Notes: generated from the sequence alone by a model not told the origin. DNA of 10,351 nt from Cyclobacteriaceae bacterium (GCA_025358195.1 JANYKP010000536.1:1-10351); one strand, 5' to 3'; numbered from the stretch's first letter, positions 1-7,398 are shown. Translations and numbers: made by a program.

Positions 1-1
1 T

Positions 2-1075
2 TATTCATCCGATTTGGACGAGCACATGGCTGTACGCAACAGCGTGGGTGTGTTTGATGTATCACACATGGGGGAATTTACTCTCAAGGGTCCAAAAGCG
101 CTGGATCTCATACAACGCGTCACCAGCAATGATGCCAGCAAGCTGATCGATGGCCAGGCGCAATATTCCTGCTTGCCCAATGAAACGGGTGGAATTGTCG
201 ATGACTTAATTGTCTACAAAATTAAGGACAACGACTACATGCTTGTTGTCAATGCCTCCAACATAGAAAAAGACTGGAATTGGATTTCAAAATTCAACAC
301 GAAGGGCGCTGAGATGAAGAATGTATCGGACGATACATGCCTCTTTGCCATTCAAGGACCAAACGCAACCAGTGTTCTGCAGACATTAACAAAGACCAAT
401 CTTTCACAGATCTCTTATTATCATTTTGAGATTGGCACATTTGCCAATTGCGAAAGTATCTGTATGAGCAACACGGGTTACACAGGCGCGGGTGGTTTTG
501 AAATTTATTGTCATAAATCACAGGCGGAGAAAATCTGGAAGGCTGTTTTCGAAGCCGGGAAAAATGAAAATATCAAGCCGATCGGGCTGGGCGCACGCGA
601 TACCCTTCGCTTGGAAATGGGATTCTGTCTGTATGGCAACGATATTGATGATACTACTTCTCCATTGGAAGCTGGTTTGGGTTGGATTACCAAATTCACG
701 AAAGACTTTACCAATTCAGAGAACCTGAAAAAACAAAAGGAAGAAGGGGTTAAGCGTAAACTTGTCGGCTTCAAAATGATTGACAAAGGCATACCCCGTC
801 ACGACTACGTGATCAAGGATGAAAACGGAGTTACCATTGGGAAGGTCACCTCCGGTACTATATCGCCGGTGTTGGGAATAGGCATCGGCTTGGGCTATGT
901 GATGACTGAACTTTCAAAGCCTGGCGCTGTGATTTTTATTGATGTGCGTGGAAAAGCCCTGAAGGCCGAAGTGAGTAAACTCCCCCTACTGAACGTCATT
1001 ACAAGTCCGCCCGGGGACATCATCGCGAGCTCACCCAAGGACAAGGACGTCATTGCGAGGCCTCCGAAGCAATGA
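2..1075 (+). CDS. gcvT: Aminomethyltransferase, glycine cleavage system T protein (5' end outside window)
   Basis: This is the T protein of the glycine cleavage system. It moves the aminomethyl carbon from the lipoylated H protein to tetrahydrofolate and releases ammonia, in the cytoplasm. Family signatures seen in order are GVFDVSHMGEF near the start, GGIVDDLIVY at nt 188-217 (its Asp pair matches the conserved folate-side Asp region), FAIQGPNA, GYTGAGGFEIY, and GLGARDTLRLEMG followed by LYGNDIDDTTSPLEAGLGW. The frame stays open to the left edge and reads Tyr-Ser-Ser-Asp before the Leu-Asp-Glu-His that aligns with other T proteins. The TTG at 14 is therefore an internal Leu codon, and roughly the first 20-25 residues are missing. 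The expected C-terminus is near KAEVSKLPLLN. A further 26 residues follow, encoded by degenerate palindromic repeat copies. The stop overlaps the next gene's start by 4 bases, which suggests co-transcription and translational coupling. The assignment is very secure; the tail's function is unknown. Confidence 0.97.
   Translation, partial: YSSDLDEHMAVRNSVGVFDVSHMGEFTLKGPKALDLIQRVTSNDASKLIDGQAQYSCLPNETGGIVDDLIVYKIKDNDYMLVVNASNIEKDWNWISKFNTKGAEMKNVSDDTCLFAIQGPNATSVLQTLTKTNLSQISYYHFEIGTFANCESICMSNTGYTGAGGFEIYCHKSQAEKIWKAVFEAGKNENIKPIGLGARDTLRLEMGFCLYGNDIDDTTSPLEAGLGWITKFTKDFTNSENLKKQKEEGVKRKLVGFKMIDKGIPRHDYVIKDENGVTIGKVTSGTISPVLGIGIGLGYVMTELSKPGAVIFIDVRGKALKAEVSKLPLLNVITSPPGDIIASSPKDKDVIARPPKQ
994..1075 (+). 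repeat. Three degenerate copies of a small palindromic repeat inside the gcvT 3' end
   Basis: Three successive units begin at 994, 1018 and 1048. They open with CGTCATTAC, CATCATCGCGAG and CGTCATTGCGAGG, and continue with related TCCGCCCGGGGAC, CTCACCCAAGGAC and CCTCCGAAGC stretches. In gcvT's frame they encode Val-Ile-Thr-Ser-Pro-Pro, Ile-Ile-Ala-Ser-Ser-Pro-Lys-Asp and Val-Ile-Ala-Arg-Pro-Pro-Lys, so the repeat also shows in the protein. The third unit is a palindrome: TCATTGC at 1050-1056 pairs perfectly with GCAATGA at 1069-1075. The core resembles the widespread dispersed CGTCATTGCGAG...GCAATC repeats of many bacterial genomes, recalled from general knowledge and not searched. Confidence 0.7.
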
Positions 1076-1773
1076 AAACCATTGACGTTTGTCTCAGTCC
1101 TGATTTGATGCACTTGTATGATGTGCAGGACCGCACCGTTGTAGTTGTTGACATACTGCGCGCCACATCTTGTATGGTCACAGCGTTTGCAAATGGTGTG
1201 GATAGTATTACACCATTTTCGAACCTGGAGGCCTGCAAGTCGATGAAAACGAAAGGCTACATTACCTCCGGTGAGCGCGATGGAAAAAAAGTAGTCGGCT
1301 TTGACAAGGGAAATTCACCCTTTGAGTACACTGGGGAAGATATCCGGGGAAAAAAAATCGCCTTCACTACCACCAACGGAACCCAAGCCATCGAAAAGGC
1401 AACCGGCGCCCGGAAAATTATCATAGGGTCATTTCTGAATCTTTCCTCGGTAGCCAAGTATTTGCTTTTTGGTCAAAACAGTGTGTTGATCATTTGCGCA
1501 GGATGGAAAGGTAAAGTGAACCTGGAAGACACGCTGTTTGCCGGCGCTATCATGGAGAAATTAAAAAATCATGTGGAGGCCGACTGTGATGCCCCGCTGG
1601 CGGCCCAGCATCTTTACAACCTGGCCAAAAATGACATGGTGAAATTTCTCAGCAATTCATCACATGTAAAACGGTTAAATCGTCTGAACATTGAGAAAGA
1701 CATTGCGTATTGCCTTACTCCGGATAAATATCAGATTGTACCGACCTTGGTACAGGGAGTGCTGGTGGCATAG
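1072..1773 (+). CDS. comB: ComB-family 2-phosphosulfolactate phosphatase
   Basis: The 233-residue protein matches the ComB family, whose characterised member is a Mg-dependent phosphatase that converts 2-phosphosulfolactate to sulfolactate in coenzyme M synthesis. Signatures seen are VVVVDILRATS (residues 23-33), GERDG (67-71), GNSP (80-83), TTNGT (100-104), CAGWKG (142-147), EDTLFAG (152-158) and SSH (196-198). The length is typical and there is no signal peptide, so it should be cytoplasmic. The ATG at 1072 overlaps the gcvT stop as ATGA and lies within the arm of a repeat palindrome, so translation is probably coupled to gcvT. Bacteroidota are not known to make coenzyme M, and no other gene of that pathway is in the window. 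The real substrate here is therefore uncertain: sulfolactate metabolism or a different phosphorylated acid are both possible. Family membership is secure, the physiological role is not. Confidence 0.92.
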   Translation: MKTIDVCLSPDLMHLYDVQDRTVVVVDILRATSCMVTAFANGVDSITPFSNLEACKSMKTKGYITSGERDGKKVVGFDKGNSPFEYTGEDIRGKKIAFTTTNGTQAIEKATGARKIIIGSFLNLSSVAKYLLFGQNSVLIICAGWKGKVNLEDTLFAGAIMEKLKNHVEADCDAPLAAQHLYNLAKNDMVKFLSNSSHVKRLNRLNIEKDIAYCLTPDKYQIVPTLVQGVLVA

Positions 1774-1808
1774 GCTAAAAGATAAAAGATAAAGGCTAAA
1801 AGCTAACG
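1774..1808 (+). repeat. Tandem heptamer array directly after comB
   Basis: Five 7-base units follow the comB stop without a gap. They have the pattern G(C/A)TAAA(A/G) and start at 1774, 1781, 1788, 1795 and 1802; the last is degenerate. The 9-mer GGCTAAAAG recurs exactly at 1773-1781 and 1794-1802. Short tandem units like this can change copy number by slippage. Its location after a stop codon means copy changes would not alter a protein. No function is evident. Confidence 0.7.
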
Positions 1809-1856
1809 AATGCTCCTTTCAAGGCGTCTTCTGCCGATCAACGAACAACTCTCCTA

Positions 1857-1885
1857 TGGGTAACGAATAATTATTATCTTACCCA
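1857..1885. promoter_or_regulatory. 29-base nested dyad upstream of the tricorn-like gene
   Basis: TGGGTAA at 1857-1863 is a perfect reverse complement of TTACCCA at 1879-1885. Almost concentric inside is the perfect 10-base palindrome AATAATTATT (1866-1875). The structure ends 17 bases before the tricorn-like start codon at 1903. It could be an operator for a dimeric regulator, an mRNA hairpin in the leader, or part of the termination region of the upstream gcvT-comB unit. No run of T follows the right arm, which argues against an intrinsic terminator. A convincing Bacteroidota promoter (TTG with TAnnTTTG) is not visible beside it. Confidence 0.4.
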
Positions 1886-1902
1886 CCCATTCTTTAAATC
1901 CT

Positions 1903-4900
1903 ATGAAAGCACGAATTGTCCTCCTCCTTCTGATTTTTGGATCTTCCACCTCATTTGCCATCAACAGCACAGACACACGGATGTTGTCGCAACCCGCTAT
2001 CAGCACTACGAACATTGCTTTTATCTATGCCGAAGATTTGTGGGTGGCCAACCTGGATGGATCGCAGCCGCGAAGGCTCACGGTGGATGAGGGCGTCGAG
2101 TCAAATCCCATGTTTTCACCCGATGGCAAACTCATCGCGTTCAGTGCGCAGTATGATGGGAACACGGATGTTTTTGTTGTACCCGTAGAGGGGGGTGTTC
2201 CAGTGCGCCTAACCTGGCACCCGGGAGTCGATAATTCAAAAGGTTTTACTCCGGATGGTAAAAGTGTGCTGTTCACCTCCCAGCGTGCGGCTTTCACGAA
2301 CCGTTATGCGCAATTATTTACTGTTCCGGTTAACGGAAGTTTTCCTATCCAATTGGAAATCCCAAACGCCTTTCACGCTTCATACTCACCGGATGGAAAA
2401 TTTATGGCCTACACCCCCATTTCGGATGCATTCCGTCAGTGGAAAAATTATCGCGGAGGTCAGACTTCCAATATTTGGTTATTTTCTTTTCAGGATAAGT
2501 CCGTTGTTAAAATTCCACAACCGGAAGGCGGCTGCAACGATACCGGACCTCAGTGGATGGGCGCCAAAGTTTATTTTCGCAGCGACCGCAATGGTGAATT
2601 CAATTTGTTTTCTTATGATGTTGCGTCCAAAGAGGTGAAGGCACTTCTTTCCATGAAAGATTTTCCCATCATTAATATGTCTGCCGGAGGCGGCAAAATT
2701 ATTATCGAACAAGCGGGCTATTTGCATTTGTTTGATCCGGCCACAACCACCTACAAACGACTAACGATCGGTATTGCCGCCGATTTGCTTGAACTCCGAC
2801 CACGTTTTGTAAAAGGCGGAACGTATATCCGAAGCGCTGACCTATCGCCATCCGGTTCACGTGCCGTTTTCGATTTCCGGGGAGAGATTATCACCGTTCC
2901 AGCCGAAAAAGGTGATCCCCGTAACCTTACCCAGACAACCGGCACCCACGAGAAATTTCCGGCCTGGTCACCCGATGGAAAATCCATCGCCTACTTCTCC
3001 GATGCCTCCGGCGAATATGAACTCCATATCAAATCGCAGGATGGCAAAGGTGATGCAAGGGCAATTCATTTGAACGGTGCCGGCTTTTATGCCTATCCCC
3101 GATGGTCACCCGACAGCAAACGGATTGCGTATGTTGACAATGGAAGAAATCTCTATGTACTGGACGTGACCTCAGGCGTCAGCAAGAAAATAGATGCTGA
3201 TGAATTGTACATTCCGGGTGCCTTCCGTGAATTGTTTGGCGACTGGTCTTCCGATTCAAAATGGATCGTGTATTCCAAAGTGCTGGACACCAATTTCAAA
3301 AAAATCCTCCTGTACTCGATCGACCAGACAAAATCATTTGCGGTGTCGGATGGATTGAGTGATGCCTCCGAGCCGGTGTTTGATCCCAGTGGTAAATATT
3401 TATTTTTCTTCGCCTCCACCGATGCGGGTCCGGTGGTGAATTGGTTCGATCAGTCCAATAACGACATGCGATCAAACAACTCCATATATTTATTAACCCT
3501 TCAAAAAGAAACGCTTTCTCCATTCGCCAAAGAAAGTGATGAAGAAGATGCCAAGGCTGAGAAGAAAGAAACGCCAAAGACCGAGACAGGCGATAAAAAA
3601 GACAAAAAGGATACACCAGAACCAGAGAAAAAAATAGAGGCCGTTCGGATTGATATTGAAAATATTCTGAACAGAATTGTTGATTTCCCCATTAAGGCCG
3701 GCAATTACAGAGGATTGGACATGGGCAAGGAAGGTGAATTACTCTATATATCATATGCCAATGATGGCACGGGCACGCTTCATAAATACGACATGAAAAA
3801 GCGTAAAGACAGCGATGTCATGGAACTGGACGGCTACTATCTTTCTGCTGATGGGAAAAAAATGTTGCACACAAAAAGCAATTCCTGGGGCATCAGTGCC
3901 ACCGGAGAAAAGCCGGAAACAGGGAAAGGAATGCTGAACACGGCTGACATTCAGGTGAAAATCGATCCTATTACCGAATGGCCCAATATTTTTAACGAAG
4001 CATGGAAGGTCAACCGCGATTACTTCTACGATCCGGGTATGCATGGTGCCGACTGGCCCGCCATGAAAAAGAAATATGCTGAATTCATTCCGGACCTCTC
4101 CTGCCGCAGTGATCTCAACACGATTATTCAATGGATGTGCAGTGAACTGGCAGTGGGGCATCATCGCGTGACGGCCATTGGAGAAAAACTGAACAACCCG
4201 CAGACGGTAAGCGGTGGATTGCTGGGTGCCGATTATACGATCAGTAATAACCGCTACCAGTTGAAAAAAATATTTGGGGGCTTGAATTGGAATCCCAACC
4301 TCCGATCACCGTTGACAGAACCCGGTGTCAATGCAAAGGTTGGCGATTACATTCTGGCGGTGAATGGAAAAGACGTGATTGCGACCGAAAATATCTATAA
4401 ATTTTTTGAGGCCACCTCCGGAAAAATAGTAGAGTTGACGATTGGTCCCAATCCGAATTATACCGGCTCGCGTGTGGTTAAAGTGGTGCCGGTAGAAACT
4501 GAAAATGCTTTACGCAACCGTGATTGGGTAGAAGGTAATCTGAAAAAAGTAAACGAAGCCACAAACGGTCAAGTGGCGTATGTGTATGTTCCGAATACCG
4601 CCGGTTTAGGACATGAATACTTTAAACGATATTTCTTTCCGCAAGCCAATAAGAAAGCCATTATCATCGATGAGCGTTTTAATGGCGGAGGTCAATTGGC
4701 GGATTATTACATCGAACTTTTACAAAAGCCTTACCAGGCGCACTGGAATTTACGCTACGGCAAGGATCTGAAGAGTCCCAGCGCATCCATCCAAGGACCT
4801 AAGGTGATGATCATTGATGAAACTGCAGGCTCGGGCGGTGACATGTTGCCCTGGATGTTTCGCAAATTCAAAGTAGGGACGCTGGTAGGCAAGCGCACAT

Positions 4901-5172
4901 GGGGTGGACTCGTAGGAATTTTAGGTTTTCCGGAGTTCATTGATGGCGGAGGTGTAACCGCACCCAACCTGGGCATCTGGACCAAAGATGGATTTATCGT
5001 TGAGAATGTTGGTGTGCCGCCGGACATAGAAGTAGAGCAATTGCCCTCTGAGGTAATCAAAGGAAATGATCCACAGTTGCAAAAAGCTATTGAGGTAGCC
5101 TTGAAAGAGTTGGAGAAGAATCCTCTGGTAGATCCAACACGGCCAGCGTTTCCAATAAGGGTGAAAAAATAA
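1903..5172 (+). CDS. Exported tricorn-like S41 family protease
   Basis: The 1089-residue protein has the tricorn protease layout: tandem propeller repeats, a linker, a C-terminal helical region, a PDZ-like part and an S41 serine peptidase core. Tricorn enzymes trim short peptides. An N-terminal signal peptide (hydrophobic residues 5-13, likely cleavage after Ser-Phe-Ala at 19) predicts export, unlike the cytosolic archaeal enzyme. Propeller repeats show as SPDGK motifs (FSPDGKLIAF, YSPDGKFMAY, WSPDGKSIAYF, WSPDSKRIAYV). Residues about 544-577 are a Lys/Glu/Asp-rich linker. Core features are ELAVGHHR (748-755, His753), DERFNGGG, AGSGGD with the likely nucleophile Ser977, RTWGGLVGI, and VENVGVPPDIE with Glu1034. 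In Thermoplasma tricorn the residue before the catalytic His is Ser; here it is Gly752. It appears monocistronic, with a dyad upstream and repeats downstream. Classification is secure, the substrate is unknown. Confidence 0.93.
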   Translation: MKARIVLLLLIFGSSTSFAINSTDTRMLSQPAISTTNIAFIYAEDLWVANLDGSQPRRLTVDEGVESNPMFSPDGKLIAFSAQYDGNTDVFVVPVEGGVPVRLTWHPGVDNSKGFTPDGKSVLFTSQRAAFTNRYAQLFTVPVNGSFPIQLEIPNAFHASYSPDGKFMAYTPISDAFRQWKNYRGGQTSNIWLFSFQDKSVVKIPQPEGGCNDTGPQWMGAKVYFRSDRNGEFNLFSYDVASKEVKALLSMKDFPIINMSAGGGKIIIEQAGYLHLFDPATTTYKRLTIGIAADLLELRPRFVKGGTYIRSADLSPSGSRAVFDFRGEIITVPAEKGDPRNLTQTTGTHEKFPAWSPDGKSIAYFSDASGEYELHIKSQDGKGDARAIHLNGAGFYAYPRWSPDSKRIAYVDNGRNLYVLDVTSGVSKKIDADELYIPGAFRELFGDWSSDSKWIVYSKVLDTNFKKILLYSIDQTKSFAVSDGLSDASEPVFDPSGKYLFFFASTDAGPVVNWFDQSNNDMRSNNSIYLLTLQKETLSPFAKESDEEDAKAEKKETPKTETGDKKDKKDTPEPEKKIEAVRIDIENILNRIVDFPIKAGNYRGLDMGKEGELLYISYANDGTGTLHKYDMKKRKDSDVMELDGYYLSADGKKMLHTKSNSWGISATGEKPETGKGMLNTADIQVKIDPITEWPNIFNEAWKVNRDYFYDPGMHGADWPAMKKKYAEFIPDLSCRSDLNTIIQWMCSELAVGHHRVTAIGEKLNNPQTVSGGLLGADYTISNNRYQLKKIFGGLNWNPNLRSPLTEPGVNAKVGDYILAVNGKDVIATENIYKFFEATSGKIVELTIGPNPNYTGSRVVKVVPVETENALRNRDWVEGNLKKVNEATNGQVAYVYVPNTAGLGHEYFKRYFFPQANKKAIIIDERFNGGGQLADYYIELLQKPYQAHWNLRYGKDLKSPSASIQGPKVMIIDETAGSGGDMLPWMFRKFKVGTLVGKRTWGGLVGILGFPEFIDGGGVTAPNLGIWTKDGFIVENVGVPPDIEVEQLPSEVIKGNDPQLQKAIEVALKELEKNPLVDPTRPAFPIRVKK

Positions 5173-5206
5173 CAGTCACACCGACGATTGGTAATTCCAT
5201 AGATTA

Positions 5207-5288
5207 TTTCCCGCAGATCACGCAAATTTCCGCTGATAAAATAGAAATCTGCGATTTAATCTGCGTTAGTCCCCGAAATCAGCGGGAG
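5207..5288. repeat. Dispersed interdigitated inverted-repeat element, CGCAGAT/CGCTGAT type
   Basis: The element is bounded by TCCCGC (5209-5214) and GCGGGA (5282-5287). Two interleaved inverted pairs are exact: CGCAGAT (5212-5218) with ATCTGCG (5247-5253 and again 5259-5265), and CGCTGAT (5231-5237) with ATCAGCG (5278-5284). AATCTGCG is repeated directly with a 12-base period. The wording resembles the short 'AATCTGCG...ATCAGCGGGA' repeats found between genes in many Bacteroidota and other environmental bacteria, recalled from general knowledge. It lies 34 bases past the tricorn-like stop, between convergent genes, and could end or stabilise transcripts. No reading frame of interest is present. 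Confidence 0.65.
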
Positions 5289-5363
5289 AAGATCGTTGAT
5301 ATGGATAGCAAAGCTCAGTAGCTAGAAGCTGAGAAGGCTGGCAAAACACCAATTTTGTGATAA

Positions 5364-5414
5364 GATTACCACAGACTTCAGAGAAAAATCCGTGGTAATC
5401 CGTGTCATCCATGG
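5364..5414. repeat. Second dispersed palindromic repeat, AATCCGTG type, between convergent genes
   Basis: GATTACCAC (5364-5372) is the perfect reverse complement of GTGGTAATC (5392-5400), giving a 9-bp stem with a 19-base loop. AATCCGTG occurs at 5387-5394 and 5397-5404 with a 10-base period, and CATCCATGG closes the element at 5406-5414. This matches the style of 'AATCCGTGTAATCCGTGG' intergenic repeats common in Bacteroidota (recalled, not searched). It ends 10 bases from the stop codon of the minus-strand amidohydrolase gene, so transcripts from either side would carry the hairpin. There is no T-run on either strand, so it is not a standard intrinsic terminator. Confidence 0.65.
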
Positions 5415-5424
5415 CAAATTTTCG

Positions 5425-7068
5425 CTATCGCTCGTACACCAGCTTTCCCCCTACATAAGTCCTGATAACCTTCACTTCTCTTATTTTTTCAGAAGCAATC
5501 GAGGTAATGTCCTGATCCAGGATCACCACATCGGCCAACTTGCCAGGCTCAATCGATCCTTTTATTTTTTCCTCAAACGATGCGTAAGCGGCATTAATCG
5601 TATAGGCCTGTAACGCTTCCTCCACGGTGATTTTTTGCTCCGGCACCCAGCCTTCCGGATTTTTTTCATCGAGTGTTCTTCGGGTAACGGCCGCATAAAT
5701 TCCTTCCAAAGGCGTGGGGGGTGCTACAAACCAATCACTACCAAATGCAAGGTTGGCTTTCGCGTTCAGCAATGATCGAAAAGCGTAGGTCGTCTTGCTC
5801 CTTTCGGATCCGATGATTTTGTCCGCCCACCGCCCATCGTCGATAGCATGATAGGGCTGCATACTGGCAATTACACCGAGCGAGGCAAAACGGCCAATGT
5901 CGCCCGGTGAAATATGTTGCGCATGTTCGATTCGGAAGCGCCGGTCGCGGGCTCCATTTTCCTTTTCGACACGATCATATATATTCAGGATGGTATGAAT
6001 TGCCTTGTCGCCGATCGCGTGGACCATGACTTGCAGCCCTGCCTTATCTGCGGCGGACGTCCATTCATAAAGATCTTTCTCCGGGGTAATAAAAAATCCT
6101 GAATCACGTGGTGAGTCCGTAAACGGTTTAAAGAATGCGGCTGTATGTGATCCCAATGAACCGTCGACGAATCCCTTCAAACAACCAATACGTAGCCACT
6201 TGTCACCGCGACCCTGCTTGTCGATTTTGTTTTTCAGTTCGCGCCATTGACTCAATGGCATCCCCGCATAAATGCGTGTTCTGAGTTTATTGGCTGCATG
6301 GGCGCGCTCAAGAGCAGCCATGTACCCGCTCATATTGTGAACAGAAGTGACGCCACGTTTTGCCACATAGTTCATGGCCGCTTCCAGCGCCCGGTCTTCA
6401 AGGTCGGCCGGAGCCTCGGGTACGTGCGAGTCAATTAAATTCATCGCGTTATCCTTGAACACACCCGTGATTCTTCCACGCTTATCTCGAACGATCGTTC
6501 CTCCTGCCACGGATGCAACTTGTTCGGTTATACTTGCTGCTTTCAGTGCTGCACTGTTTGCCAGCGACATGTGGCCATCGAGCCGGTTAATCCAAACAGG
6601 ATTTTTGGGGGTGTACGTATCAATCCACTCACGGTCCGGCAATTCACCTCCCCAGTTTTCATGATCCCAATCGCCGCCAGTTATCCAGGTACCTGGCGCT
6701 AGCGTTTCTGCAAACGATTTGATTCGCTGAGAAAATTCTCCTTTTGTTTTTGCATCGCGCAATTGAACGGAGGACAGCCGGAAGCCACCCTCTACAAAAT
6801 GTGTATGCGTATCAATAAATCCAGGGACGATCAATCCACCTGAATCGATGCGATTGGTGACCGTATTTTTTCCTTCATATGATTTCATGTCCGCTTCTGA
6901 ACCCACCGCGATAATTGAATCACCACGCACTGCCATCGCCTCTGCCCACGGCTTCGCAGTATTGCCAGTCCAAATTTTGCCAAAGAGAATTGTATCAGCC
7001 GGCGGTTGGCTTTTCGAACAGCCAATCAAAAAAAACAGAATAACGGAATAGCGAACAATGGTTTTCAT
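5425..7068 (-). CDS. Amidohydrolase family 3 lipoprotein (YtcJ-like)
   Basis: The 547-residue protein is a metal-dependent hydrolase of the amidohydrolase-3 group (YtcJ-like), a group annotated as acting on N-substituted or cyclic amides; the substrate here is unknown. It starts with a hydrophobic signal and the lipobox Leu-Ile-Gly-Cys, so Cys17 should be lipidated and the enzyme held in the inner or outer membrane facing outside the cytoplasm. Metal-site motifs are FIDTHTHF (His88, His90), LKGFVDGSLGSHTA (Lys298), VHAIGDKAIH (His350), RIEHAQH (His382, His385) and FGSDW (Asp445). The C-terminal GSIEPGKLADVVILDQD is the usual return of the small beta domain. Its start overlaps the stop of the MazG-like gene by 4 bases, so the two are likely co-transcribed. 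The fold and family are secure; the exact reaction is not predictable from sequence. Confidence 0.93.
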   Translation of the reverse strand: MKTIVRYSVILFFLIGCSKSQPPADTILFGKIWTGNTAKPWAEAMAVRGDSIIAVGSEADMKSYEGKNTVTNRIDSGGLIVPGFIDTHTHFVEGGFRLSSVQLRDAKTKGEFSQRIKSFAETLAPGTWITGGDWDHENWGGELPDREWIDTYTPKNPVWINRLDGHMSLANSAALKAASITEQVASVAGGTIVRDKRGRITGVFKDNAMNLIDSHVPEAPADLEDRALEAAMNYVAKRGVTSVHNMSGYMAALERAHAANKLRTRIYAGMPLSQWRELKNKIDKQGRGDKWLRIGCLKGFVDGSLGSHTAAFFKPFTDSPRDSGFFITPEKDLYEWTSAADKAGLQVMVHAIGDKAIHTILNIYDRVEKENGARDRRFRIEHAQHISPGDIGRFASLGVIASMQPYHAIDDGRWADKIIGSERSKTTYAFRSLLNAKANLAFGSDWFVAPPTPLEGIYAAVTRRTLDEKNPEGWVPEQKITVEEALQAYTINAAYASFEEKIKGSIEPGKLADVVILDQDITSIASEKIREVKVIRTYVGGKLVYER

Positions 7069-7391
7069 TTCAATTTTGGATTTTGGTGATGACGGTCATG
7101 GTCGCGAGCAGTTTTCTTTTCAAGATTGCGCTGAAAAGATTCGGTAAGATTGACACCTGTTTGGTTTGCCAGACAGATCAGCACCCAAAGCACGTCGGCC
7201 ATTTCTTCACCCAGGTCTTTGATCTTGTCGGATTCCTTTTCGGATTGTTCACCATAACGCCTCGCCATGATGCGCGCTACCTCTCCTACTTCTTCGGTCA
7301 GCAGTGCCGTGTTGGTGAGTTCATTGAAGTAGCGGACACCGTGAATTTTTATCCATTGGTCTACCTTATGTTGTGCCTCCTGAAGTGTCAT
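7065..7391 (-). CDS. MazG-like nucleotide pyrophosphohydrolase
   Basis: This small all-alpha NTP-PPase of the MazG superfamily probably hydrolyses (deoxy)nucleoside triphosphates to monophosphates and pyrophosphate, as a house-cleaning enzyme in the cytoplasm. With the start at 7391 it has 108 residues. The metal-binding pattern is Glu33-Glu34-x-x-Glu37 (LLTEEVGEV) and Glu62-Glu63-x-x-Asp66 (GEEMADVLW). The tail EKKTARDHDRHHQNPKLK resembles that of Bacteroidota MazG-like proteins. An alternative in-frame start at 7424 adds 11 residues (MILRNWLNKSN) and overlaps the upstream gene by 26 bases. I prefer the Met at 7391 because the family begins near MTLQEAQ and this leaves a 7-base gap after the dipeptidase gene. 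Its stop overlaps the amidohydrolase start as ATGA. Confidence 0.9.
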   Translation of the reverse strand: MTLQEAQHKVDQWIKIHGVRYFNELTNTALLTEEVGEVARIMARRYGEQSEKESDKIKDLGEEMADVLWVLICLANQTGVNLTESFQRNLEKKTARDHDRHHQNPKLK

Positions 7392-7398
7392 GTTGCTT

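Noticed and set aside
14..16. TTG at 14 as the gcvT start codon
   Set aside because: The frame continues upstream to the window edge with residues that fit GcvT, and the protein would lack its normal N-terminus.
1875..1884. TATCTTACCC as a -7 box for the tricorn-like gene
   Set aside because: It mismatches the consensus at key positions and lacks a TTG at the -33 position.
5312..5335. AGCTCAG...AGCTGAG phrase as a hairpin or small RNA
   Set aside because: Only a 5-bp CTCAG/CTGAG pairing is possible; it may be another degenerate repeat but cannot be supported.
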